NCBI GenBank assembly: GCA_046566095.1
Contig: JBKHXI010000077.1
Span: 1 to 13,564 of the forward strand
Reading direction: 5' to 3'
Origin: CAMPJU01 sp046566095
Lineage (GTDB): Bacteria > Pseudomonadota > Gammaproteobacteria > Xanthomonadales > Xanthomonadaceae
DNA length: 13,564 nucleotides
Shown in pieces: positions 6,104 to 12,351 of the stretch (its first letter is position 1; the number at the start of each line of letters is the position of its first letter). The position numbers and the translations under genes are program-made. Below the pieces are notes generated by a model. The model was not told the origin of the DNA. It saw only the letters and a list, made by a program, of their open reading frames with translations, and did not search any database.

Positions 6104-7144
6104 GTGATGTCGGGTTCCGCGATCCAGGATTCTGCCGCCGGGGATGCCGGCGTCCTCGACGCGCGCGCCCTGCTCGAACGCCTGCAGCAGGGCCCAGCGT
6201 CCGGGGATGCCCTGGCCGCCGCCGCCGGGGTGACCCGCGCGGCGGTCTGGAAGCGGATCCAGGCGCTGCGCGCGGCGGGCGTGGAGATCCGCGGCCGTGC
6301 CGGGCAGGGCTATGCCCTGGCGCATCCGCTGGTCCTGCTCGACGCCGCCGCGATCGCCGCGGCCCTGCCGGCGCCGGCCCGCGCGGAACTGGCCGATGCG
6401 CACGCGCTGCAGGTCGCCTGGAGCGTGGATTCCACCAACACCCGGCTGCTGCGCCGGCCACCGCCCGTACGCGGCTGCAGCGTGTTGCTGGCCGAACGCC
6501 AGACCGCGGGCCGCGGACGCCAGGGCCGCCGCTGGGCCTCGCCGCTGGCCGCGCACCTGTACCTGTCGGTGGCGCGCCGCTTCGGCGGCGGGCTGGCGCG
6601 GCTGGGCGGCCTGAGCCTGGTGGCAGGAGTGGCCGCGGCCGAGGCCCTGGCCGCACTCGGGGCGCCGGTGCGGCTGAAATGGCCCAACGACCTGGTGGTG
6701 GCCGACCCGGGCGTGGGCCTGCGCAAGCTCGGCGGCCTGCTGGTGGAGGGCGGCGGCGAGCATGCCGGCCCGGTCCGGGCGGTGATCGGCCTGGGGATCA
6801 ACCTGCGCATGCCGGCAGCCGCCGCGGCCGCGATCGACCAGCCCTGGTGCGACCTGGCCGGGCTGGTCGAGCCGCTGCCGGACCGCAACCGCCTCGCCGC
6901 GGCGCTGCTGGGCCAGCTGCTGCCGGCATTGCGCCGTTTCGACGCCGAGGGCCTGGCGCCGTTCCTGCCGCGCCACGCCGCCTTCGACGCGCTGGCCGGC
7001 CGCCAGGTGGTGGTGGAGGACGGCCGGGACCGGCTGGCCGGCACCGCGCTGGGCCTTGCCGCCGACGGGGCGCTGCGGCTGCGCCTGGAGACCGGAGGGG
7101 TCCGTGCCTTCCATGCCGGCGAGGTCCGCGTCCGTGCCCGCTGA
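6104..7144 (+). CDS. birA: Biotin–protein ligase / biotin repressor BirA
   Basis: This bifunctional protein makes biotinyl-AMP and loads biotin onto carrier proteins such as AccB; with its N-terminal DNA-binding domain it can repress biotin synthesis genes. Numbered from GTG 6104 it has 346 residues: winged HTH at about 19-75 (AAGVTRAAVWKRIQAL), then VDSTNTRLL, the biotin/ATP loop GRGRQGRRW (136-144), LKWPNDLVV (191-199), RKLGGLLVE, VIGLGINLR (228-235) and an SH3-like C-terminal domain ending RAFHAGEVRVR. The length and the HTH mark a group II BirA. GTG 6104 and ATG 6107 are adjacent and in frame; the -10 spacing favours ATG 6107. coaX follows 27 bases later, a common pairing of cofactor genes. 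The palindrome just upstream may affect its expression. Confidence 0.95.
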   Translation: MMSGSAIQDSAAGDAGVLDARALLERLQQGPASGDALAAAAGVTRAAVWKRIQALRAAGVEIRGRAGQGYALAHPLVLLDAAAIAAALPAPARAELADAHALQVAWSVDSTNTRLLRRPPPVRGCSVLLAERQTAGRGRQGRRWASPLAAHLYLSVARRFGGGLARLGGLSLVAGVAAAEALAALGAPVRLKWPNDLVVADPGVGLRKLGGLLVEGGGEHAGPVRAVIGLGINLRMPAAAAAAIDQPWCDLAGLVEPLPDRNRLAAALLGQLLPALRRFDAEGLAPFLPRHAAFDALAGRQVVVEDGRDRLAGTALGLAADGALRLRLETGGVRAFHAGEVRVRAR

Positions 7145-7171
7145 GCGCCGCCGACGGCGCGGGGGCGGCTG

Positions 7172-7903
7172 ATGGACTGGCTGTTCGACCTGGGCAATTC
7201 GCGGCTCAAGTACGCGGCGCTGGCCGGCGGTGCGCCGGGGCCGATGCAGGCCCTGGCCCACGACGGCGTGACGGCGCCGGAGCAGCTGCCGCGCGGGGGC
7301 ACGGCCTGGCTGGCGAGCGTGGTGCCGCCGGCGCTGGCGCAGGCGCTGGCCGCCGCGCTGGCCGCGCGCTTCGAACAGGTCCGCCAGGCGCGCACGCTGC
7401 CGGCGCTGGGGCGCCTGCGCGTGGCCTATGGCGAGCCCGCGCGGCTGGGCGTCGACCGATTCCTGGCCATGCTCGGTGCGCTGGAGGCGGGCCGGGGACC
7501 CTGGCTGGTGGTCGGGGTCGGTACGGCGCTGGCGATCGATGCGCTCGACGCCGACGGCCGCCACCTGGGCGGACGCATCGCGCCGTCGCCGACGCTGATG
7601 CGCGCGGCCCTGCATGCGCGGGTGCCGCACCTGCCGCCGGAAGGCGGCAGGCCGGTGGATTTCGCGGCCGACAGCGCCGATGCGCTCGCCTCCGGCTGCG
7701 AGGGCGCGGCGCTGGCGCTGGTGCAGGACAGCCGCGCGCGGGCGCGCGCCGCGTTCGCCGCCGAGCCGGTCCTGCTGCTGCACGGCGGCGGCGCCGATGC
7801 CCTGGCCGCGCGGCTGCCGGCCGCGGTGCTGCGGCCGGAACTGGTGCTGGAAGGGCTGGCGGCGTACGCGCGCCTGCGCACCGAGGCGGGGGAAGAGCGG
7901 TGA
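7172..7903 (+). CDS. coaX: Type III pantothenate kinase CoaX
   Basis: The 243-residue product phosphorylates pantothenate, the first step of CoA synthesis, in the cytoplasm. It shows the phosphate loop DLGNSRLK (6-13), the pantothenate site LGVDRFLAM with the probable catalytic Asp95, and VGVGTALAIDALDADGRHLGGRIAPSP (114 onward), the adenosine/phosphate-2 region. The usual family form of that last motif begins with Asp (D-x-GTA); here the position is Gly115, which I believe may be normal in this lineage but could not check. The start has GGGGCGG just upstream. Gene order birA–coaX implies one operon. Type III kinases resist feedback by CoA and use monovalent cations. Confidence 0.92.
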   Translation: MDWLFDLGNSRLKYAALAGGAPGPMQALAHDGVTAPEQLPRGGTAWLASVVPPALAQALAAALAARFEQVRQARTLPALGRLRVAYGEPARLGVDRFLAMLGALEAGRGPWLVVGVGTALAIDALDADGRHLGGRIAPSPTLMRAALHARVPHLPPEGGRPVDFAADSADALASGCEGAALALVQDSRARARAAFAAEPVLLLHGGGADALAARLPAAVLRPELVLEGLAAYARLRTEAGEER

Positions 7904-8070
7904 ACGCGCTGTCGGCCTAGCCGGGCCGACGTCGAGCCCGCCGGTCCCGGCCGCACTTGCGCCGCGGCGCGCGCGCCTGGCCGATGCGCATGTGTCCCCG
8001 CGTCGGCGCGCGCCGATGCCGCTGCGGACCTGGCCCGGGCCGGCGGCCGCGCCGGCGGCGGTGCGCGGCT

Positions 8071-8076
8071 TACAAT
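8071..8076 (+). promoter_or_regulatory. -10 hexamer for a leaderless SPOR-gene transcript
   Basis: TACAAT lies 6 bases before the ATG at 8083, the same layout as dusA. The 179-base gap after coaX (7904-8082) otherwise holds only GC-rich sequence with no further gene or terminator that I can see. Confidence 0.5.
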
Positions 8077-8082
8077 CGGACG

Positions 8083-8727
8083 ATGTTCCCGCGCGCCCTG
8101 CTCGTCCTGCTGGTGGCCATGAACCTGGGCGTGGCCGGCTGGTGGCTGGCGCGGCCGGCGCCGGGACCGGCGCCGCCGCCGCAGCAGCCCGAAGGCGTGC
8201 CGCGGCTGCAGCTGGCCGGGGAGGCGGGACCGCAGGCGGCGCCGGCCCCGGCGCCGCCTGCGCTGTGCATGCGGCTGGGGCCGTACCTGGAGCCGGCGCC
8301 GCTGCAGCGCGCGCGCCTGCACCTGCAGTCGCTGGCGATCGATGCGACGGTGGTGCGCGAGGCGCGGCCGCCGGCACGGCGCTGGCGGGTGATGCTGCCG
8401 CCGCCGGCGGGCGAGGAGGATGCCGGCGCGGTGGCCGAGCGGATCGTCGCCGACGGCCTGGGCGAGGCGCAGGTCGTGGCCGCGGGTCCGGAGGCCGGCA
8501 GCATCGCCCTGGGCGTGTTCGCGCGCGCGTCCGCCGCGCGCGCGCATGCCGATGCCCTGCGCGCCGCCGGCTACCAGGCGCAGGCCCATCCGGACGGCGA
8601 CGACGCGCAGTGGCTGGTGGCCGCGCTCGACGCCGCGCAGGCGCAGGACCTCGACGAGCGGTACCTGCGCGCAGCGCTCGGCGCATTGCGCGCCGAGCCG
8701 GTCGCATGCGACGCCGCCGGCGCGTGA
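8083..8727 (+). CDS. Membrane-anchored SPOR-domain-like protein
   Basis: The 214-residue product has one N-terminal membrane segment (about 5-23, LLVLLVAMNLGVAGWWLA), a Pro/Ala-rich linker (24-60), and a C-terminal part with SPOR-like repeats: LCMRLGPYLEPAPLQRARLHL (from 61) and IALGVFARASAARAHADALRAAGY (141-164), which matches the SPOR pattern of a short strand followed by a helix ending in AGY. SPOR domains bind peptidoglycan lacking stem peptides, at the division septum. It is therefore probably an inner-membrane protein reaching the periplasm. The start at 8083 is chosen because it begins directly with the membrane segment and follows a -10 hexamer; an upstream in-frame stretch from 7957 is Arg-rich and unlike protein. 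It sits after birA–coaX and before tRNA-Thr. Confidence 0.78.
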   Translation: MFPRALLVLLVAMNLGVAGWWLARPAPGPAPPPQQPEGVPRLQLAGEAGPQAAPAPAPPALCMRLGPYLEPAPLQRARLHLQSLAIDATVVREARPPARRWRVMLPPPAGEEDAGAVAERIVADGLGEAQVVAAGPEAGSIALGVFARASAARAHADALRAAGYQAQAHPDGDDAQWLVAALDAAQAQDLDERYLRAALGALRAEPVACDAAGA

Positions 8728-8762
8728 GCGCCGCGCCGGCCGCGGCCGGCACGGGCAGGCGT

Positions 8763-8768
8763 TAGAAT
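8763..8768 (+). promoter_or_regulatory. -10 hexamer of the tRNA-Thr promoter
   Basis: TAGAAT lies 17 bases before the tRNA 5' end, a usual distance. A perfect 16-bp GC palindrome (8735-8750) occupies the -35 side; it could be a weak terminator stem for the upstream gene but has no T run. Confidence 0.5.
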
Positions 8769-8785
8769 CGAGGGCCACGCGCGCC

Positions 8786-8861
8786 GCCGGCTTAGCTCAG
8801 CTGGTAGAGCAACCGCCTTGTAAGCGGTAGGTCGTCAGTTCGACTCTGACAGCCGGCACCA
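8786..8861 (+). tRNA. tRNA-Thr (anticodon UGU), CCA encoded
   Basis: This is a full 76-base cloverleaf. The acceptor stem GCCGGCT (8786-8792) pairs with AGCCGGC (8851-8857), and ACCA follows (8858-8861). The D arm is GCTC/GAGC. The anticodon stem ACCGC/GCGGT (8812-8816 with 8824-8828) encloses a loop with anticodon TGT at 8819-8821, reading ACA and related Thr codons. The T arm is GTCAG/CTGAC around TTCGACT. No intrinsic terminator lies between it and the arginase start 43 bases later, so read-through into that gene is possible. Confidence 0.97.
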
Positions 8862-8904
8862 CCCGTCCGCCGCGCGCGGCCGCCACCCCGACACCGGAGT
8901 TCCG

Positions 8905-9828
8905 ATGCGCCGTCGCTTCCTGCCCGTATCCCTGATCGGCGCGCCGACCGACGTGGGCGCCGGCCACCGCGGCGCGCTGATGGGGCCGGACGCGCTGCGC
9001 ATCGCCGGCCTGCCCGAGGCGCTGGCCCGGCGCGGGGTGGAGGTGGTCGACCGCGGCAACCTCGACGGTCCGCGCAATCCGTGGCAGGAGCCGGTGGACG
9101 GCTACCGCCACCTGGCGCAGGTCGTCGCCTGGAACCGCGCGGTGATGGACGCCTTCGTCGCCGAGCTGCGCGAGGGCCGCATGCCGGTGCTGCTGGGCGG
9201 CGACCACTGCCTGGCGATCGGCTCGATCACCGCGGTCGCCGCGCACTGCCGCGAGACCGGCAAGCGCCTGCGCATCGTCTGGCTGGACGCGCACGCCGAC
9301 TTCAACACCTTCGAGGTCACGCCCTCGGGCAACATCCACGGCATGCCGGTGACCTGCCTGTGCGGGATCGGCCCGCGCGAACTCACCCACCTGGGCGGCA
9401 GCGCGCCGGCGATCCGGCCCGAGGTCGTGCGCCAGATCGGCATCCGTTCGGTCGACCAGGGCGAGAAGAAGCTGGTCAAGGAGCACGGCCTGGACGTGTA
9501 CGACATGCGCTACATCGACGAGGTCGGGATGAAGCGGACGATGGAGGCGGCGCTGGCGGGCGTGGACGCCGACACCCACCTGCACGTGAGCTTCGACATC
9601 GACTTCCTCGACCCGGACATCGCCCCGGGCACCGGCACCCGGGTCCCGGGCGGGCCGAACTACCGCGAGGCGCAGCTGGTGATGGAGATGATCGCCGACA
9701 CCGGGCGCATGGCCTCGCTGGACATCGTCGAGCTCAACCCGCTGCTCGACAAGCGCAACCGCACCGCGCACCTGGCCATCGACCTGGTCGAGAGCCTGTT
9801 CGGCAAGTCGACGCTGATGCGCGACTGA
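8905..9828 (+). CDS. rocF: Arginase (Mn-dependent, L-arginine to ornithine and urea)
   Basis: The 307-residue enzyme has all manganese ligands of the ureohydrolase family: His101 in LGGDHCLAIGS, Asp128, His130 and Asp132 in LDAHADFNT, and Asp231 and Asp233 in SFDIDFLDPD. The substrate loop SGNIHGMP (141-148) and EKKL/DMRYIDE region resemble arginases rather than agmatinases, as does the late ELNPLLD segment containing Glu276. It should hydrolyse arginine in the cytoplasm, supplying ornithine for glutamate or polyamine routes. GGAG at 8896-8899, five bases before the ATG, fixes the start. It lies 43 bases after the tRNA and is followed by a 199-base gap. Confidence 0.94.
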   Translation: MRRRFLPVSLIGAPTDVGAGHRGALMGPDALRIAGLPEALARRGVEVVDRGNLDGPRNPWQEPVDGYRHLAQVVAWNRAVMDAFVAELREGRMPVLLGGDHCLAIGSITAVAAHCRETGKRLRIVWLDAHADFNTFEVTPSGNIHGMPVTCLCGIGPRELTHLGGSAPAIRPEVVRQIGIRSVDQGEKKLVKEHGLDVYDMRYIDEVGMKRTMEAALAGVDADTHLHVSFDIDFLDPDIAPGTGTRVPGGPNYREAQLVMEMIADTGRMASLDIVELNPLLDKRNRTAHLAIDLVESLFGKSTLMRD

Positions 9829-9928
9829 GCGCGTCCGCCGCGCCCAGCTGAACCGTTCACGCGCCTGCGGGCCCGGATCCGCCGAATCGACGCCGGCTTC
9901 ACGCCCTGCTGGGGTTTGATGGCGCCGC

Positions 9929-9950
9929 GGGCAGACCGCCGCGGTTGCCC
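9929..9950 (+). other. Hairpin between arginase and entericidin
   Basis: GGGCAGACCG pairs with CGGTTGCCC around CCG, with one bulged A and one G·T pair. No T run follows, so termination here is doubtful. The rest of 9829-10027 shows no gene; no clear promoter for the entericidin is visible. Confidence 0.25.
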
Positions 9951-10027
9951 ACCCGCTCTGCGCATCCAAGCTGCACCACTCCCGGAGCCACACCCGGTCG
10001 CATCACACCCGATCCAAAGGAGCCACC

Positions 10028-10180
10028 ATGAAGCGCCTGCTAGCCCTGCTGCTGATCTCGCTGTTTTCGCTCGGCACCCTGAGCGCCTGCAACACCATGG
10101 CCGGCCTCGGCGAGGACGTCCAGAAGGTCGGCGAGAAGGTCGAGAAGAAGGCCGAGGACTGCAAGGATCCGCCCTGCTGA
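10028..10180 (+). CDS. Entericidin-type small lipoprotein
   Basis: The 50-residue protein starts MKRLLALLLISLFSLGTLSAC: a lipoprotein signal peptide with the lipobox LSAC, lipid attachment at Cys21. The mature part CNTMAGLGEDVQKVGEKVEKKAED is the usual amphipathic entericidin helix. Entericidins are membrane lipoproteins of the EcnA/EcnB family, studied in E. coli as an antidote/toxin pair induced in stationary phase. A single copy cannot be assigned as A or B. An unusual short tail, DCKDPPC, adds two cysteines that could form a disulfide in the periplasm. The ribosome site AAGGAG lies 4-5 bases before the start, and a strong terminator follows the gene, so it is probably a one-gene unit. Confidence 0.9.
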   Translation: MKRLLALLLISLFSLGTLSACNTMAGLGEDVQKVGEKVEKKAEDCKDPPC

Positions 10181-10232
10181 GTCCCGCAACGGTTGGAATG
10201 GACTGCGCACGGAGGCGCGCAGGGATGCATCG

Positions 10233-10264
10233 AAGGGCCGGGAATTTCCCGGCCCTTCCTTTTT
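10233..10264 (+). terminator. Strong intrinsic terminator after the entericidin gene
   Basis: AAGGGCCGGG (10233-10242) pairs perfectly with CCCGGCCCTT (10248-10257) around AATTT, followed by CCTTTTT. It lies 53 bases after the stop. Confidence 0.9.
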
Positions 10265-10458
10265 GCGGGCGGCGCATGCGCCCGCGCCACGCGCCCTGCA
10301 GCGGATGGGCACGGATCCGCGGGTTGCGCATTCACCGCCGTCAATCCGCACGCAACGAATCCTTGACCGCAGGCCAACGCCGACCGCGCCAATCTGCGCA
10401 TGCGGGCGCCGCCCGCACATCCCCCAACAGCAAGATCGCAGGATCGAAGGAGCAAGCG

Positions 10459-10674
10459 ATGAACCAGGACATCATCGGCGGCAAGTGGAACCAGCTCAAG
10501 GGCAAGATGCAGGCCAAGTGGGGCGACCTGACCGACGACGATTTCGACGTCGCCAAGGGCGACTCCAAGTACCTCGCCGGCAAGCTGCAGGAACGCTACG
10601 GCTGGGACCGCGAGCGTGCGGAGAACGAGGTGCGCGAGTTCGAGCGCTCGCTGCCGCCGGAGTATCGTCACTGA
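10459..10674 (+). CDS. CsbD-family stress protein
   Basis: The 71-residue protein matches the CsbD/YjbJ family throughout: MNQDIIGGKWNQLKGKMQAKWGDLTDDD at the start and YLAGKLQERYGWDRERAENEV later. These are small, hydrophilic, mostly helical cytoplasmic proteins induced by general stress (SigB in Bacillus, RpoS in E. coli); their molecular role is unknown. The length is typical. GAAGGAG at 10446-10452 fixes the start. The gap before it (10265-10458) holds a TTGACC at 10363-10368 without a well-spaced -10 and a GC palindrome at 10401-10417, and no further gene. A terminator follows, so it is likely monocistronic. Confidence 0.92.
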   Translation: MNQDIIGGKWNQLKGKMQAKWGDLTDDDFDVAKGDSKYLAGKLQERYGWDRERAENEVREFERSLPPEYRH

Positions 10675-10719
10675 GCAGGCGCGGCGCGCGTCGCCGACGC
10701 GCACCGGAGCTACGCGAAC

Positions 10720-10743
10720 AGGGCCGGCATCGCCGGCCCTTTT
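10720..10743 (+). terminator. Intrinsic terminator after the CsbD-family gene
   Basis: AGGGCCGGC (10720-10728) pairs perfectly with GCCGGCCCT (10732-10740) around ATC, followed by TTT. The T run is short but the stem is very stable. Confidence 0.82.
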
Positions 10744-10923
10744 GCTGCGTGTTCCGCGGACCGATCCCCGGGCAGACGCGACGGCGGCGGTCCCGGCCGC
10801 AGCAGCCTCGTCACCGGGGGAACTCCCGCGGGCGAGGGCGGGCTGCGCCACGGTCGCCGCGCGCGGGCGTACGCGGCGGCGGCGTACGATCCGTCCCCCG
10901 GGCCGCCCGCCGCGGGCCGGCGT

Positions 10924-10929
10924 TACACT
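10924..10929 (+). promoter_or_regulatory. Candidate -10 for trpS
   Basis: TACACT predicts a start near 10936 and a leader of about 22 bases. There is no clear -35 and no clear Shine-Dalgarno before the ATG. A second candidate, TACGAT, lies at 10885-10890. The rest of the gap from 10744 shows no gene. Confidence 0.4.
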
Positions 10930-10957
10930 GCGGCCCCTGGTTTTCGCGCCATTCCCG

Positions 10958-12283
10958 ATGCAGCCGACCCGCGTCCTCACCGGCATCACCACCTCCGGCA
11001 CCCCGCACCTGGGCAACTACGTCGGCGCGATCCGCCCGGCGGTCGCCGCCAGCCGCGCGCCGGGGACCGAGAGCTTCTTCTTCCTGGCCGACTACCACGC
11101 GCTGATCAAGGTCGCCGAGCCGGCGCGGGTGCAGCGCTCGACCCTGGAAATCGCGGCCAGCTGGCTGGCCTGCGGCCTGGACCCGGAGCGGGTCTGGTTC
11201 TACCGCCAGTCCGACATCCCCGAGATCCCGGAGCTGACCTGGCTGCTGGCCTGCGTCGCCGGCAAGGGCCTGCTCAACCGCGCCCATGCCTACAAGGCCG
11301 CCACCGACCGCAACCGCGAGGCCGGCGAGGACGAGGACGCGGGCGTGACCGCGGGCCTGTACATGTACCCGGTGCTGATGGCCGCCGACATCCTGCTGTT
11401 CAACGCGCACCGGGTGCCGGTCGGGCGCGACCAGGTGCAGCACATCGAGATGGCGCGCGACCTGGCCCAGCGCTTCAACCACCTGTACGGCGAGCACTTC
11501 GTGCTGCCCGAGGCCGCGATCGAGGAACAGGTCGCGACCCTGCCGGGCCTCGACGGGCGCAAGATGTCCAAGAGCTACGACAACGTGATCCCGCTGTTCG
11601 CCCCGCGCGATACGCTGAAAAAGCTGGTGTACTCGATCGTCACCGATTCGCGCGCGCCGGGCGAACCCAAGGACGCCGACGATTCCAACGTGTTCCAGCT
11701 GTACCGGGCCTTCGCCGACGCCGACGAGACCGCGGCGATGCGCCGGGCCTTCGCCGACGGCATCGCCTGGAGCGAGGCCAAGGCCGCGCTGTTCGAGCGC
11801 ATCGACGCCGAGCTGGCCCCACTGCGCGAGCGCTACCAGGCCCTGGTCGCGCACCCGGAGCGGATCGAGGCGCAGCTGCGCGACGGCGCCGCGCGCCTGC
11901 GCGCGAAGTACGCCACGCCGCTGCTGCGCGAGCTGCGCGAGGCGGTGGGGCTGCGCGACCTGTCGCGCCCGTCGGCCGCCGCCGGCGCGGGCGCCGCGCC
12001 GGCCGCGGCGCTGCCGGCGTTCAAGCAGTACCGCGAGGCCGACGGGCGCTTCGGCTTCAAGCTGGTCGAGGGCGAACGCCTGCTGCTGCAGGGCGAGGGG
12101 CTGGACTCGCCGCGCGAGGCGGGGCGGCGGGTCGCAGCGCTGCGCGCGCGCGGCGGGGCGGGGCTGCAGGCCGGGCCCGACGGCATGCTGCTGCTGGACG
12201 GCGAGCCGGTCGGGCGCCCCGGCGACGGCGTCGACGCGGCGCAGGTGGCGGCGGCGCTGTCGCGGCTTGCGGACGCCGGCTGA
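10958..12283 (+). CDS. trpS: Tryptophanyl-tRNA synthetase with C-terminal extension
   Basis: The 441-residue class I synthetase charges tRNA-Trp. The HIGH-like motif is TPHLGN (15-20), the KMSKS motif is KMSKS at 202-206 (in GLDGRKMSKSYDN), and SDIPEIPELTWLLACV, LYMYPVLMAADILLF and HRVPVGRDQVQH form the tryptophan pocket and dimer region. It is about 100 residues longer than the E. coli enzyme. After an Ala-rich linker (338-352) residues about 355-440 form an extra domain (FKQYREADGRFGFKLV, LLLQGEGLDSPREAGRRVAAL) with a fold pattern like DUF1508/YegP. As I recall, the Pseudomonas enzyme has a similar tail. The start at 10958 is chosen because MQPTRVLTGITT matches the family N-terminus; upstream in-frame sequence is not protein-like. 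Confidence 0.95.
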   Translation: MQPTRVLTGITTSGTPHLGNYVGAIRPAVAASRAPGTESFFFLADYHALIKVAEPARVQRSTLEIAASWLACGLDPERVWFYRQSDIPEIPELTWLLACVAGKGLLNRAHAYKAATDRNREAGEDEDAGVTAGLYMYPVLMAADILLFNAHRVPVGRDQVQHIEMARDLAQRFNHLYGEHFVLPEAAIEEQVATLPGLDGRKMSKSYDNVIPLFAPRDTLKKLVYSIVTDSRAPGEPKDADDSNVFQLYRAFADADETAAMRRAFADGIAWSEAKAALFERIDAELAPLRERYQALVAHPERIEAQLRDGAARLRAKYATPLLRELREAVGLRDLSRPSAAAGAGAAPAAALPAFKQYREADGRFGFKLVEGERLLLQGEGLDSPREAGRRVAALRARGGAGLQAGPDGMLLLDGEPVGRPGDGVDAAQVAAALSRLADAG

Positions 12284-12310
12284 GCGGCTGCATCCGCGCG
12301 CGGTCCGTGC

Positions 12311-12316
12311 CAGACT
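12311..12316 (+). promoter_or_regulatory. Possible extended -10 before the GAF gene
   Basis: TGC followed by CAGACT fits an extended -10 shape. A transcript from here would exclude the GTG at 12307 as a start and favour the TTG at 12352. The match is weak. Confidence 0.2.
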
Positions 12317-12351
12317 GTCGCCCTTCCGAAATCCCGCCGGCCGGAGTTCCC

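Noticed and set aside
7904..8082. Possible N-terminal extension or small gene between coaX and the SPOR gene
   Set aside because: The translation is Arg/Cys/Pro-rich without a ribosome site, and the -10 at 8071-8076 lies inside it.
6041..8752. Very long open frame on the - strand across birA, coaX and the SPOR gene
   Set aside because: It is antisense to three well-supported genes, low in complexity, Arg/Gln-rich, and starts near the SPOR gene end without a ribosome site.
8786..8861. tRNA-Thr as an attachment site for an integrated element
   Set aside because: No integrase, no direct repeat of the tRNA 3' end and no change of base composition are seen on either side.
8797..9993. Open frame on the - strand across tRNA-Thr and arginase
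   Set aside because: It is antisense to a certain tRNA and a certain arginase; its composition mirrors the arginase codons.
10265..10417. GC-rich palindromes GCGGGCGGCGC and GCGCCGCCCGC before the CsbD-family gene
   Set aside because: Short matches of this kind are expected in GC-rich DNA; no T run or conserved operator layout.
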